A DNA stretch of 64,000 nucleotides from DASSJM01 sp036280655 (GCA_036280655.1 DASUQI010000003.1:31294-95293); one strand, 5' to 3'; numbered from the stretch's first letter, positions 8,505 through 18,981 are shown. Made by a program: numbers and translations. The notes: generated by a model from the sequence alone, not told the origin.

Positions 8505-8795
8505 TCAGCGACGACCGCGGGGGCCGCCGCGACCGCCGTCGCGCATCCCCATGCGCGGGCGGCGCTCGAACCGGCCCTGGTCCTTCTCGGGCCGTGGCAT
8601 GCGCAGGCGGAGCGGGGTCGGGCCGGTGCGCTCGTAGCGCACCCAGATATGGTCGATCTCCTGGCGCCGCTCCATCTCGCGCCAGCCGTCGGCGAGCAGG
8701 TGCTTGTGGCGGCCGGCCGCGTTCTTGCGCAGCTTGTCGGTGTTCGGCACCTTCACGAAGAGGCGCTCGACGCGAACTTCCTTGTAGTCGGCCAT
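8505..8795 (-). CDS. Small basic protein with arginine/glycine-rich tail, hypothetical
   Basis: A 96-residue protein. The first about 70 residues (ADYKEVRVERLFVKVPNTD, GWREMERRQEIDHIWVRYER) look like a compact alpha/beta domain reminiscent of DUF5703/DUF4177 small actinobacterial proteins, but I cannot confirm the family. The last 25 residues are rich in Arg and Gly (MGMRDGGRGGPRGRR), a tail type often linked to RNA or nucleic-acid binding. ATG 8795 is chosen because a minus-strand TACCCT (8806-8811) lies 10 nt upstream and the frame upstream of it has no domain. It is divergent from the transketolase gene. Confidence 0.6.
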   Translation of the reverse strand: MADYKEVRVERLFVKVPNTDKLRKNAAGRHKHLLADGWREMERRQEIDHIWVRYERTGPTPLRLRMPRPEKDQGRFERRPRMGMRDGGRGGPRGRR

Positions 8796-8905
8796 GAGGC
8801 CCGGAAGGGTAGCAGGCGGTCTCGTTCGGCAGCCGAGCCGGGCGGATGAACGGTGCGCGCCCGGGGAACCTAGACTCCGACGGACGGATCTCCAGGAGGC
8901 TTGCG

Positions 8906-10735
8906 ATGGGCACGGTGCAGGAGTGGAACGAGCTGGCGGCCCAGCTCGCGGTGGACTCGATCCGGTGCTCCACCGCCGCGGCCTCGGGCCATCCGACCTC
9001 GTCGATGTCGGCCGCACATCTCATGGCGGTCCTGTGGAGCGATCACCTGCGGATCGACGTCGCCGACCCCGGCAACCGAGCGAACGACCGCTTCGTCCTG
9101 TCGAAGGGCCACGCCTCCCCGCTGATGTTCTCGACACTGAAGGCGGTCGGCGCGATCTCGGACGAACAGCTGATGACGTTCCGGCGCTTCGGGTCGCCGA
9201 TCCAGGGCCACCCCGTACCGCTCCCCGACATGCCGTGGGTCGACGTCGCGACGGGCTCGCTCGGACAGGGGCTCCCGATCGCACTCGGGATGGCGCTCGC
9301 CCAGAAGATGGACGACCTCCCGGCGCGCGTGTGGTGCCTGCTCGGCGACTCGGAGTCCGCCGAGGGGTCGGTCTGGGAGGCGTTCGCGAACGCGTCGCAC
9401 CACGGCGCCGACAACCTGATCGGGATCCTCGACGTGAACCGGCTCGGCCAGCGGGGGCCCACGATGCTCGAGTGGGACATCGACGCGTACGCCGAGCGGG
9501 CCCGGGCGTTCGGCTGGCACGTTGTGGAGGCCGACGGCCACGACGTCGCCGCGATCGACGCGGCGTACACGGAGGCCGAGGGCGCGGACCGCCCCTCGCT
9601 GGTGGTCGCACGGACCGAGAAGGGACACGGCGTGTCGTTCCTCGCGAACCAGGAGGGCTGGCACGGCAAGGCGCTCTCCGAGGAGGAGGCCGAGCGCGCG
9701 ATCGCGGAGCTCGGCGGACCGCGCGAGATCCGCATCTCGCCGCACAAGCCCGAGGCGGGCGCGCCGCCGCCCGCGAACGGCGCCGCGGTGCGGCTGCCTT
9801 CGTTCGCCGACGCGATCGCCACGCGCAAGGCGTTCGGCGAGACGCTCGCCGCCCTCGCCGCCCGTCCCGAGGTCGTCGTGATCGACGGCGAGGTCGCGAA
9901 CTCCACGCACACCGAGGACTTCCAGAAGGTCGCGCCGGAGCGCTTCGTCGAGAGCTATATCGCCGAACAGAACATGGTCGGCATGGCGGTCGGCATGCAG
10001 GTGCTCGGCAAGGTCGCGTTCGCCGCGACGTTCGCTGCGTTCTTCACGCGCGCGTACGACTTCATCCGGATGGCGGCGATCAGTCGCGCGAACCTCCGGC
10101 TCTCGGGTTCGCACGCAGGCGTCTCGATCGGCGAGGACGGCCCGTCCCAGATGGGGCTCGAGGACCTCGCGATGATGCGGGCGGTTCAGGGCTCGACCGT
10201 GCTCTACCCGAGCGACGGGAACTCGACCGCGAGGCTCGTCGCCGCGATGGCCGAGCTGCCCGGGATCTCGTACCTGCGGACGACGCGCGAGAAGACGCCG
10301 GCCCTGTACGGGGAGGGCGAGGACTTCCCGATCGGCGGTTCGAAGACGCTCCGCTCCTCCGGCGAGGACCGCGTCGCGATCGTCGCGGCGGGGATCACAC
10401 TGCACGAGGCGCTCGAGGCGGCCGAGACGCTCACCGGCGAGGGGATCCCGGCCCGGGTGATCGACTGCTACTCGATCAAGCCGATCGACGTCGCCACGCT
10501 CCGGGCCGCGCTCGCCGAGACCGGCCTCGTCGTCACCGTCGAGGACCACTGGATCGACGGGGGCCTCGGGGACGCCGTGCTGGCGGCCCTCGCCGCCGAG
10601 GGCGAGCTGTCCGGCAGGGTCGTGAAGGTCGGCGTCACCGAGATGCCCGGGTCCGGCACGCCCGAGGAGCTCCGCGACTGGGCGGGGATCTCGGCGGGAC
10701 GGATCGCGCGGGCCGCGCGCGACCTCCTCGCCTAG
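8906..10735 (+). CDS. tkt: Transketolase, full-length single-chain form
   Basis: A 609-residue thiamine diphosphate enzyme of the pentose phosphate pathway, moving two-carbon ketol units between sugar phosphates. Visible signatures: AASGHPTSSMSAAHLMAVLW at the N-terminus, the ThDP motif GDSESAEGSVWEAF, then the pyrimidine-binding domain with ESYIAEQNMVGMAVG and GSHAGVSIGEDGPSQMG. The length and sequence (RLGQRGPTMLEWD) resemble the shorter transketolases of animals and archaea more than the 660-residue E. coli type. Start ATG 8906 follows AGGAGG (8894-8899), and TAGACT (8871-8876) is a plausible -10, so this gene has a normal leader. It is convergent with the adenine deaminase gene, 6 nt apart. 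Confidence 0.93.
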   Translation: MGTVQEWNELAAQLAVDSIRCSTAAASGHPTSSMSAAHLMAVLWSDHLRIDVADPGNRANDRFVLSKGHASPLMFSTLKAVGAISDEQLMTFRRFGSPIQGHPVPLPDMPWVDVATGSLGQGLPIALGMALAQKMDDLPARVWCLLGDSESAEGSVWEAFANASHHGADNLIGILDVNRLGQRGPTMLEWDIDAYAERARAFGWHVVEADGHDVAAIDAAYTEAEGADRPSLVVARTEKGHGVSFLANQEGWHGKALSEEEAERAIAELGGPREIRISPHKPEAGAPPPANGAAVRLPSFADAIATRKAFGETLAALAARPEVVVIDGEVANSTHTEDFQKVAPERFVESYIAEQNMVGMAVGMQVLGKVAFAATFAAFFTRAYDFIRMAAISRANLRLSGSHAGVSIGEDGPSQMGLEDLAMMRAVQGSTVLYPSDGNSTARLVAAMAELPGISYLRTTREKTPALYGEGEDFPIGGSKTLRSSGEDRVAIVAAGITLHEALEAAETLTGEGIPARVIDCYSIKPIDVATLRAALAETGLVVTVEDHWIDGGLGDAVLAALAAEGELSGRVVKVGVTEMPGSGTPEELRDWAGISAGRIARAARDLLA

Positions 10736-10741
10736 CCCCGC

Positions 10742-12457
10742 CTACACCTCGAGCGGGACGAGCTCGAACCGGTTCACGTCGACGAGTCCGTGGTCCGTGA
10801 GCTTCAGCTCGGGGACCACCGAGAGCGCCATGAACGACATCGCCGCGTAGGGCGCCGGCAGCGTCGTCCCGAGCTCTTCGGCCGCTCGCTCGAGCGCGCC
10901 GGTGCGGGCCGCCACCTCCTCCACTGGGAGGTCGGACAGGAGACCGCCGAAGGGGCAAGGCACCTCGGCGAGCACCTCGTTCCCGGCCAGCGCGACCTGC
11001 CCCCCTCCGATCTCGCGCAGGCGGTTGGCCGCGGCGGCCATGTCGGCCTCGTCCACGCCGACGACGACGAGGTTGTGCGCGTCGTGCGAGAGGCTCGTCG
11101 CGATCGCGCCCCGGCGGATGCCGAACCCGCGGACGAAGCCGATGCCGATGCGGCCGGAGCCCGTGTGCCGCTCGATCACGGCGATCTTGGCGAGCCCCCG
11201 GTCGGGATCCGCGACCGCCCGCCCGTCGCGAACCGCCGGCGTCTCCACGAGCGCCTTCGTCACGATCTGCCGCGCCTCCGCGCCGATCACCCGGACGGGG
11301 CCGTTGGCGGCGACCGCGAAGTCCTCGGCGCCGAGCACGCGAGTCCGGATGCTGTCCCGCATCCCCTCCGGCAGGCTCACCTTCGGTACACCGATCGCTC
11401 GGCCGCCGTGCGCCACCAGGCGACCGTCCTTCCACACTTTGGCGGGGCGGACGTCGACGAGGTTAGGCACGGCGAGGATGTCGGCGAGGTACCCGGGCGC
11501 GATCGCCCCTCGCCCCGCGAGGCCGTGGTAGCGAGCCGCGTTCAGCGACCCCATGACGACGGCGTCCGCCGGCGGACACCCGAGCGCCACCGCCTTGCGC
11601 ACGACGTCGTTCACGTGCCCACGCTCGAGCAGGTGGTCCGGCTCGAGGTCGTCGGTGCAGAGCAGCGAGTTCGTCGGGCCGTGTTCGAGAACCATCGGCA
11701 GCAGCGCCGCGAGGTTCCGGGCGGCCGAGCCCTCGCGGATCATGATCCACATCCCGAGCCGGCGTTTCTCGAGCGCCTCCTCGAGCGTCGTGCACTCGTG
11801 GTCGCTCTGCACGCCGGCGGCGAGGTAGGCGTTCAGGTCTCGACCCGAGAGCCCGGGCGAGTGGCCGTCGACGTTCCGACCGTCCGCCGCCTCGAGCTTC
11901 GCGAGCGCGTCCTCACTCCCCGCGACCACCTCCGGGTAGTTCATCATCTCCGCGACGCCGATCGCGTCCGCCTCCTCCGAGAGGAACCGCGCGATGTCGT
12001 CGGCGGTCACGGTCGCGCCGTTGGATTCGAACCGCGAGGCCGGGACGCACGACGGGACCATCACGAAGACGTCGAGCGGCACCTCGTCGGCGCTCCGCAG
12101 CATCGCCCGCACGCCGTCGAGCCCGAACACGTTGGCGATCTCGTGCGGGTCGAGCACAACCGCGGTCGTGCCCCAGGGCAGGGCGGCGCGCGCGAACTCG
12201 TCGATCGTGAGGTGCGTCGACTCGAGGTGCATGTGGCCGTCGATGAAGCCCGGCAGGAGGATCAGGCCGGAGACGTCGACGCGCTCGCGACCCTCGTACC
12301 CGTCGCCGACGCCCGCGACGTGCTCACCGCTGATCGCGACGTCGGCTTCCAGGAGCTCGCCCGTGAACACGGACAGGACGCGGCCGCCCGAGAGCACCAG
12401 GTCGGCGGGTTCAGCCCCGCGGGCCACCGCGATCCGGCGAGCGAGGTTGGTCCCCAT
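10742..12457 (-). CDS. ade: Adenine deaminase
   Basis: A 571-residue amidohydrolase converting adenine to hypoxanthine and ammonia. The metal-binding GHMHLESTH carries His75 and His77; VLDPHEIANVFG, AMMNYPEV-like AEMMNYPEVVAG, SDHECT and CTDDLEPDHLL are typical of bacterial Ade. Length fits the family. The start ATG 12457 is selected over longer upstream readings because minus-strand TACCCT (12464-12469) sits 6 nt before it, indicating leaderless mRNA. Purine salvage would release ammonia, in line with the nitrogen theme of the window, although no other purine gene is adjacent. Divergent from the hemolysin III-like gene. Confidence 0.92.
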   Translation of the reverse strand: MGTNLARRIAVARGAEPADLVLSGGRVLSVFTGELLEADVAISGEHVAGVGDGYEGRERVDVSGLILLPGFIDGHMHLESTHLTIDEFARAALPWGTTAVVLDPHEIANVFGLDGVRAMLRSADEVPLDVFVMVPSCVPASRFESNGATVTADDIARFLSEEADAIGVAEMMNYPEVVAGSEDALAKLEAADGRNVDGHSPGLSGRDLNAYLAAGVQSDHECTTLEEALEKRRLGMWIMIREGSAARNLAALLPMVLEHGPTNSLLCTDDLEPDHLLERGHVNDVVRKAVALGCPPADAVVMGSLNAARYHGLAGRGAIAPGYLADILAVPNLVDVRPAKVWKDGRLVAHGGRAIGVPKVSLPEGMRDSIRTRVLGAEDFAVAANGPVRVIGAEARQIVTKALVETPAVRDGRAVADPDRGLAKIAVIERHTGSGRIGIGFVRGFGIRRGAIATSLSHDAHNLVVVGVDEADMAAAANRLREIGGGQVALAGNEVLAEVPCPFGGLLSDLPVEEVAARTGALERAAEELGTTLPAPYAAMSFMALSVVPELKLTDHGLVDVNRFELVPLEV

Positions 12458-12503
12458 CTCCGAAGGGTAGTCGAAAGGTGTGTCGATAAGATTCGCGCAT
12501 CCG

Positions 12504-13154
12504 ATGGGCGACGCTCTCCCGATCTTGAAGCCTCGCCTCCGCGGCCGGATCCACCAGGTCGCGTTCTTCGTCTCCGTCCCGGCGGGGGCGCTCCTCGTGC
12601 TGCTGGCCAACGGCGCCGCAGCCACCGCGGTCGCGATCATCTACGCCGTGAGCCTGAGCGCGGTGCTCGGCTCGAGCGCCGCCTACCACCGAGGGGCCTG
12701 GTCGGAGCGAGCGCGCCGCTGGATGAAGCGGCTCGACCACTCGATGATCTTCGTGCTCATCGCGGCCAGCTACACGCCGGTCGCGGCGCTCGTGCTCGGG
12801 GGGCCGTGGGAGGTCGTCCTGCTCTCGGTCGTCTGGGCGGGGGCGGTCGTCGGCATCACGATGAAGCTGGCGCGACCGGACGGGCTCAGGGTGCCGACCG
12901 CGGTGCTGTACATGGTGCTCGGATGGCTCGTGGTCGTGGTCTTCCCGCAGCTGCTGCGAGAGATGTCCACCGCCGAGGCGAGCCTCCTGGTCGCCGGCGG
13001 TCTCCTGTACACGGCGGGCGCGATCGTGTTCGCGAGTCGCCGCCCGGATCCCCGGCCCTCCACGTTCGGCTACCACGAGATCTGGCACGCGTTCATGGTG
13101 GCGGCGGCTGCCTGTCACTACGTGATGATCTTGCTCGTGCTCCTCGCATCGTGA
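12504..13154 (+). CDS. Hemolysin III / PAQR-family membrane protein (YqfA-like)
   Basis: A 216-residue protein of seven hydrophobic helices with the family signature residues: SAAYH after helix 2, KRLDHSMIF, and YHEIWHAF in helix 7, the last providing His residues of the zinc site in PAQR proteins. Family members are called hemolysin III but the physiological role is mostly unknown; hydrolase activity on lipids is proposed for relatives. ATG 12504 is preferred to GTG 12480 because a -10 like TAAGAT (12487-12492) lies between them, 11 nt before the ATG. Confidence 0.85.
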   Translation: MGDALPILKPRLRGRIHQVAFFVSVPAGALLVLLANGAAATAVAIIYAVSLSAVLGSSAAYHRGAWSERARRWMKRLDHSMIFVLIAASYTPVAALVLGGPWEVVLLSVVWAGAVVGITMKLARPDGLRVPTAVLYMVLGWLVVVVFPQLLREMSTAEASLLVAGGLLYTAGAIVFASRRPDPRPSTFGYHEIWHAFMVAAAACHYVMILLVLLAS

Positions 13155-13319
13155 CACGTTGCTGGTATCGTGATGCACGAGGACGGCATCGCCGTCCGTG
13201 AGGTTTCGCTCCTCGTTCCTCCTTCTGGGTCACCTGACCGGAGTCTCGGGGCAAGGCCAAACCTCCCCGTGATACCGCGGCCGAGTGCCGCGAGCCGACG
13301 CTCCCGGAAGGAGTCGAAC
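13155..13319 (+). promoter_or_regulatory. Structured 5' leader of the DEAD-box helicase gene
   Basis: This 165-bp gap has two perfect hairpins: GGACGGC/GCCGTCC with loop ATC (13181-13187 / 13191-13197) and CGCGGC/GCCGCG with loop CGAGT (13276-13281 / 13287-13292). The second ends 13 nt before the ribosome site GGAAGGAG (13306-13313), itself 6 nt from ATG 13320. The first may instead terminate the upstream gene. Long structured leaders are known for cold-shock helicase mRNAs; whether this one responds to temperature is inference. Confidence 0.4.
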
Positions 13320-14509
<1,190 letters not shown>

Positions 14510-14513
<4 letters not shown>

Positions 14514-15424
14514 CCGGTCGCGGCAGCGACCACGCACCCGCTCTCGTCCGGCAGCAACGGGCGGAAGATCAGCTGGTACTGGCCGCCGTCGCTCGTCCAC
14601 GGCGTGATCTCGTTCGCCGCCCCCGCGACGGGCAGGAGCGTCGAGAGGTCGTCGCCGGCGACGACGCCGCACCGCATCGGCGCGCCGTAGTCGGGGACCC
14701 GGTCGCCGAACGAGTCGAGCGGTACGCCGAGCGGCCACGCGACCTCGTCCTGAGGCGGCTCGGGTCGGCCCTGATAGGGCTGCGTGTAGACGCGGAGCTC
14801 GCTCGGGTCGAGCGGCTGCTCCTGCCCGACCGATCCCTCCGGGAGCCAGCTCGACAGGTCGCCGAGCGCCGCCTGGAACTCCGCGAGCGCGGCGCGCTCG
14901 TCGGCCTCCTGCTCGTTCCCGCAGCTTCCGGCCGGCTCGCCGACGTCGAGCGCGTACGCGGAGACCACGGAGGTGCTGCCGTTCGCGTTCGTCGTGAAGA
15001 CCGTCGTCGCGGCGTCGGCGATGCAGTCGTTGCCGTACGAGGCGTCGCCGTCCATGAGCCCCGCGTCGCGGGCGGCCTCGAGGATCGCCTGCACGCCGTC
15101 CTCCGAGATCGGCGTCGCGGTCAGGCCGGGGAGCGCGGGGGGCGGGTAGATCTCGATCTGCGGGCCCTGCATCACGAGCGTCCCGTCCCCGTAGAGCGTC
15201 CACGAGGGGATCGTGCGGAGGGTGTAGTCGACGGGGACGAACCCACCCGCGTACTCGACGCGGAGCACGACCTCGTCCGCGCCGGTCGGGTGCTCGATCC
15301 CAGTGGAGCCGGTCCCGCCTGTCCTGCCGCCGCCTCCGGTCGAGCCACCGTCGTCGGAGAGACGGCCGCAGGCCGCGAGCATGAACATCAGGGGAATCAG
15401 GGCCCAGAGCTTCCGCGGGGTCAT
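14510..15424 (-). CDS. Secreted lipoprotein of unknown function
   Basis: A 304-residue protein with a lipoprotein signal peptide (LMFMLAAC, acylated Cys19) and a Gly/Thr-rich linker. The mature part contains VVLRVEYAGGFVPVDYTLRTIP and TLYGDGTLVMQGP, a pattern seen in uncharacterised actinobacterial lipoproteins, plus several cysteines (near CIADA, AGSCGNE, MRCGV, SGCVV) that could form disulfides outside the cell. No catalytic motif is recognised. ATG 15424 follows a minus-strand GGAGGAA site (15428-15434). It is divergent from tdh, 93 bp away. Confidence 0.72.
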
Positions 15425-15517
15425 CGGTTCCTCCGTGGTCGGGTTCGGCTTCGACGCCCAGCAGAGCCTGGAGGTTCCGAGCGGCGGGGGCAAGCAGCGG
15501 GGCGCTAGGCTGGCTCC

Positions 15518-16579
15518 GTGGGCACGATGCGTGCGCTGCGGAAGACGGCCCGCGCTCCCGGCGCCGAGCTCGTGGAGGTCCCGGTCCCCGAGCCCGGCGA
15601 GGGCGAGGTCCTCGTCCTGGTCCACGCGGCGTCGATCTGCGGTACCGACCTGCACATCTACGACTGGAACGAGTGGGCGGAGGGCCGGATCCACGTCCCG
15701 ATGACGTTCGGCCACGAGGTCGCGGGAACGGTCGAACGCGTCGGCCCCGAGGTGCACCACGTGCAGCCCGGGTCGTTCGTCGCGGCCGAGACCCACATCG
15801 CGTGCGGCGTGTGCTCGACGTGCCGGACCGGGCGGGCGCACATCTGCCGGAACCTGCGCATCCTGGGCGTCGACACCGAGGGCGCGTTCGCCGAGTACGT
15901 GGTCGTGCCGGCCGCCAACGCGTGGATCGTCGGCGAGGGGATCCACCCCGACCACGCGTCGGTGATGGAGCCGTTCGGCAACGCGGTGCACGCGACGTTC
16001 GGCACCGAGGGCGGCGAGGACCTGCTCACGAACCCGGTCGCGGTGATCGGGTGCGGGCCGATCGGCCTATTCGCCGTCGCGATCGCGAGGGCGCTCGGCG
16101 CGTGGAAGGTGATCGCGATCGAGCCGAACGACGAGCGGCGGGCGCTCGCGTTGAAGATGGGCGCCGACCTCCTCGTGGATCCGAAGTCCGAGGACCCGGT
16201 TGCGGTCGTGCTCGGCGCGACGGACGACAGCGGGGCCGAGGTCGTGCTCGAGATGTCGGGCAACGCGACGGCGATCGATCAGGGGACGCGCATGGTGGCG
16301 CGGGGCGGACGGATGTCGCTGCTCGGCCTGCCCGACGGGCCGGTCACGCTCGACCTCAACGACCAGGTGATCTTCAAGGAGGCGAGGGTCCAGGGCGTGA
16401 CCGGGCGCGAGATGTTCCGCACCTGGCAACAGACGACGACCCTACTCTCGACGGGGCGGGTCGACGTCTCCCCGGTGATCACGCACCGGTTCCCGATCGG
16501 CCGCTTCGAGGAGGCGTTCGAGATCGCGGCGTCGGGTCACGCCGCGAAGGTGATCGTGTTCCCCGGCGCGAACGCCTAG
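15518..16579 (+). CDS. tdh: L-threonine 3-dehydrogenase (zinc-dependent)
   Basis: A 353-residue medium-chain dehydrogenase. Catalytic zinc ligands appear at Cys41 (SICGTDLHIYDW), His65 and Glu66 (FGHEVAG). The structural zinc site is CGVCSTCRTGRAHIC (Cys96, 99, 102, 110). The NAD motif is VIGCGPIGLFAVAIARALGA. CGTDLHIYDWNEWA is characteristic of Tdh, which oxidises threonine to 2-amino-3-ketobutyrate. The downstream kbl gene uses this product, supporting the call. GTG 15518 sits 6 nt after TAGGCT (15506-15511), so leaderless; ATG 15527 is an alternative. Its stop shares CTAG with the next minus-strand gene. Confidence 0.92.
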   Translation: MGTMRALRKTARAPGAELVEVPVPEPGEGEVLVLVHAASICGTDLHIYDWNEWAEGRIHVPMTFGHEVAGTVERVGPEVHHVQPGSFVAAETHIACGVCSTCRTGRAHICRNLRILGVDTEGAFAEYVVVPAANAWIVGEGIHPDHASVMEPFGNAVHATFGTEGGEDLLTNPVAVIGCGPIGLFAVAIARALGAWKVIAIEPNDERRALALKMGADLLVDPKSEDPVAVVLGATDDSGAEVVLEMSGNATAIDQGTRMVARGGRMSLLGLPDGPVTLDLNDQVIFKEARVQGVTGREMFRTWQQTTTLLSTGRVDVSPVITHRFPIGRFEEAFEIAASGHAAKVIVFPGANA

Positions 16580-17049
16580 AGGTAGCCGGCGGTGCCGGTC
16601 GAGGGCTGTTGCGTCGCCTGCCGCGTGCGGTCGGCGAGCGCCTCCACGCGGAACGGCAGCGTCTTCAGGTCGGTCCCGTCGACGGAGACGATCACGCGAT
16701 AGGTCCCGGGGCGGGGGAGCGTGAGGCCGTTCAGGTTCAGCGCGATCGGCACGACCTGCTCGTCCTCGGCGCCGGCGGTGAACTCGCCGCCGATCCGGTT
16801 GACCGGGCCCTGCTGCCCCGAGCCGAGCACGAGCTCCTCGTCCTCCGGGCCGAGCAGCCGGAGCTCGAACCGCCGCGCCCTGCGTTCGGACCCCGCGCCA
16901 ACGCGGAACAGGAGGCCGATCCCCACGCGGTCGTGCCGCCCTGGGAACAGCGCGACGGCGATGCGGTTCCACCCGGCGCCGAGCGCGTACAGCTTGCCCT
17001 GCACGTTCGCGACCGAGTCCGCGAGGAAGCCGTCGAGCTCGATGTCCAC
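16576..17049 (-). CDS. DUF6941-like protein, hypothetical
   Basis: A 157-residue protein without signal peptide or membrane segment. It starts DIELDGFLADSVANVQGKLYALG and contains LPRPGTYRVIVSVDGTDLKTLPFRV, a beta-rich pattern that I associate with DUF6941 proteins of actinobacteria. No known activity. The gene lies on the minus strand between tdh and kbl, splitting the threonine degradation pair, and its stop overlaps the tdh stop through CTAG (16576-16579). The start is GTG 17049 after a GGGAAGGAC site. Confidence 0.55.
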   Translation of the reverse strand: MDIELDGFLADSVANVQGKLYALGAGWNRIAVALFPGRHDRVGIGLLFRVGAGSERRARRFELRLLGPEDEELVLGSGQQGPVNRIGGEFTAGAEDEQVVPIALNLNGLTLPRPGTYRVIVSVDGTDLKTLPFRVEALADRTRQATQQPSTGTAGYL

Positions 17050-17104
17050 GTCCTTCCCTCCGGTCGGAACCTCAGCGTACGTGATGCGATAGCGTGGCCT
17101 CTCG

Positions 17105-18286
17105 ATGCCCGGAGCGCTCGACTACCTGAAGGAACGGCTCGCGGAGCTCGACGAGCAGGGGCTGCTGCTCCGCGAACGCGAGCTCGAGGGGCCGACGGGC
17201 GCCCGGGCCAGGTTCGACGGACGCGAGGTGATCAACCTCGCGTCGAACAACTACCTCGGCCTGTCGAACCACCCACGGATGAACGCGGCCGCGTCGAAGG
17301 CTGCCGCCGAGCTCGGCGCGGGGTCGGGCGCCGTGCGGACGATCGCCGGGACGATGTCGATGCATCGCGAGCTGGAGCAGCGGTTCGCGGCGTTCAAGCA
17401 CGCGGAGGACTCGGTGATGTTCCAGTCCGGCTTCACCGCGAACGCCGGCACCGTCGCCGCGATCCTGGACAAGGGCGACGTGATCGTCTCCGACCGGCTG
17501 AACCACGCGTCGATCATCGACGGCGCGCGTCTTTCTCGCGCCGAGATCAAGGTGTTCGAGCACAAGGACGCCGGGCACGCCGACCGGCTCCTCGAGGAGA
17601 CGAAGGCGCCCGACCGGCGGCAGCTCCTGATCTCCGACGGCGTGTTCTCGATGGACGGGGACATCGCCCCCCTGCCCGACCTCGTCGAGGTCGCCGAGCG
17701 CCACGGCGCGATCATGATGGTCGACGACGCGCACGCCTCGGGCGTGCTGGGGACGCAGGGCGCTGGCACCGTCGACCACTTCGGGCTGCACGGGCGGGTC
17801 GACGTCCAGGTGGGGACGTTGTCGAAGGCGATCGGCGTGCTCGGGGGGTTCGTCGCCGGGCCCGGCGACCTGATCGAGTGGCTTCGCAACCGTGGGCGCC
17901 CGTACCTGTTCTCGACGAGCGCGCCGCCGGCCGTCACGGCGGCCTGCCTCGAGGCGCTTGACATCATCGCGGACGAGCCCGAACGCGTCGAGCGGCTGTG
18001 GACCAACACGCGGTCGTTCAAGGCGGGCTTGCACGAGCTGGGGTTCGACACGGGGGAGAGCGAGACGCCCATCACCCCGGTGATCACCGGCGAGGAGGAG
18101 GCGACGCAGACGTTCGCGCGCAGACTCTTCGAGGAGGGCGTCTTCTGCCCGGCGATCGTCTTCCCGACCGTCGCGCGCGGGCGAGCCCGCGTCCGGACGA
18201 TCGTGACGGCGGATCATACGCAGGACGACCTCGCCGAGGCGCTCGAGACGTTCGGCCGCGCGGGGGCGGAGCTCGGCCTGCGCTAG
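17105..18286 (+). CDS. kbl: Glycine C-acetyltransferase (2-amino-3-ketobutyrate CoA ligase)
   Basis: A 393-residue PLP enzyme of the alpha-oxoamine synthase family. The PLP lysine is Lys241 in GTLSKAIG; other signatures are SNNYLGLSNHP, GAGSGAVRTIAGT, DGVFSMDGDIAPLP and DDAHASGVLG. It splits 2-amino-3-ketobutyrate with CoA into glycine and acetyl-CoA, completing threonine degradation begun by Tdh. Family relatives (8-amino-7-oxononanoate synthase, BioF) are possible, but tdh nearby and the close match to Kbl favour this role. ATG 17105 is 9 nt after TAGCGT (17090-17095), so transcribed independently of tdh. Its stop shares CTAG with the TetR gene. Confidence 0.9.
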   Translation: MPGALDYLKERLAELDEQGLLLRERELEGPTGARARFDGREVINLASNNYLGLSNHPRMNAAASKAAAELGAGSGAVRTIAGTMSMHRELEQRFAAFKHAEDSVMFQSGFTANAGTVAAILDKGDVIVSDRLNHASIIDGARLSRAEIKVFEHKDAGHADRLLEETKAPDRRQLLISDGVFSMDGDIAPLPDLVEVAERHGAIMMVDDAHASGVLGTQGAGTVDHFGLHGRVDVQVGTLSKAIGVLGGFVAGPGDLIEWLRNRGRPYLFSTSAPPAVTAACLEALDIIADEPERVERLWTNTRSFKAGLHELGFDTGESETPITPVITGEEEATQTFARRLFEEGVFCPAIVFPTVARGRARVRTIVTADHTQDDLAEALETFGRAGAELGLR

Positions 18287-18981
18287 GCGACCGGCGTCCG
18301 GTCCTCGACGCGGGCCCGGATGCCCCGGATCATCAGGTCGAGTCCGAAGTCGAACTGCTCGTCGGTGGAGCAGTCCGCGAAGTAGGGGAAGCAGGCCACC
18401 ACGTTCGGCAGCCCGGCCCCCTGGAGCGTGTCGACCATCTGTTCGTGCTGCTTCGCGTGGTCCTCGTCCGCCCCGAGCATCAGCCCCTGCTCCATCATCA
18501 CGAACCCGAGGATGTAGCTGCCGAGCGCGTTGAATGCCTGGGCGGCCTCGCGGTCCGAGAGCCCCGCCTCCCGCAGGACGCCGAGCGCCGCGTCCATGGC
18601 CCGGAACGCGGCCAGGCCGTCCATCGGCTTGTGGCGTTCGGCGAGCAGCTGGCAGACGCTCGGATGCAGGCGGAGCAGCCTCCGCCACTCGCGGGACATC
18701 GCGAACGCGTCCTCGGTCCACTCGCCCGAGGAGGGAGGGAACTCGAACTCGTTCATCGCCCGCTCGGTGACCCCCTCGAGGATGTCGTCCTTGTCCTCGA
18801 CATGGTTGTAGAGCGACATCGCCTCGACGCCGAGTTCGCGGCCGATCCGGCGCATCGTGACGGCGTCCAGCCCCTCGGCGTCCATGACGTGCAGGGCGGC
18901 CTCGATGATGCGCTCACGCGTGAGCGGCTCGCGTCGCCGGGCGCTGGAAGCCTTCTCGGACGTGGTTGCTCGTGTGTTCAT
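18283..18981 (-). CDS. TetR-family repressor, likely controlling the MMPL exporter
   Basis: A 232-residue regulator. The helix-turn-helix is LTRERIIEAALHVMDAEGLDAVTMRRIGRELGVEAMSLYNHVEDKDDIL, and the C-terminal half resembles the TetR_C (tetracycline repressor-like) ligand-binding class. It is divergent from the MMPL gene across a 166-bp gap that contains a consensus promoter with an inverted repeat placed over it (19053-19087), the classical arrangement for a self-controlled drug-efflux repressor. The ligand is unknown. The stop overlaps that of kbl (CTAG, 18283-18286). Confidence 0.88.
   Translation of the reverse strand: MNTRATTSEKASSARRREPLTRERIIEAALHVMDAEGLDAVTMRRIGRELGVEAMSLYNHVEDKDDILEGVTERAMNEFEFPPSSGEWTEDAFAMSREWRRLLRLHPSVCQLLAERHKPMDGLAAFRAMDAALGVLREAGLSDREAAQAFNALGSYILGFVMMEQGLMLGADEDHAKQHEQMVDTLQGAGLPNVVACFPYFADCSTDEQFDFGLDLMIRGIRARVEDRTPVA

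Noticed and set aside
12480..12503. GTG 12480 as start of the hemolysin III-like gene
   Set aside because: The -10-like TAAGAT lies between this codon and ATG 12504, so transcription would begin after it.
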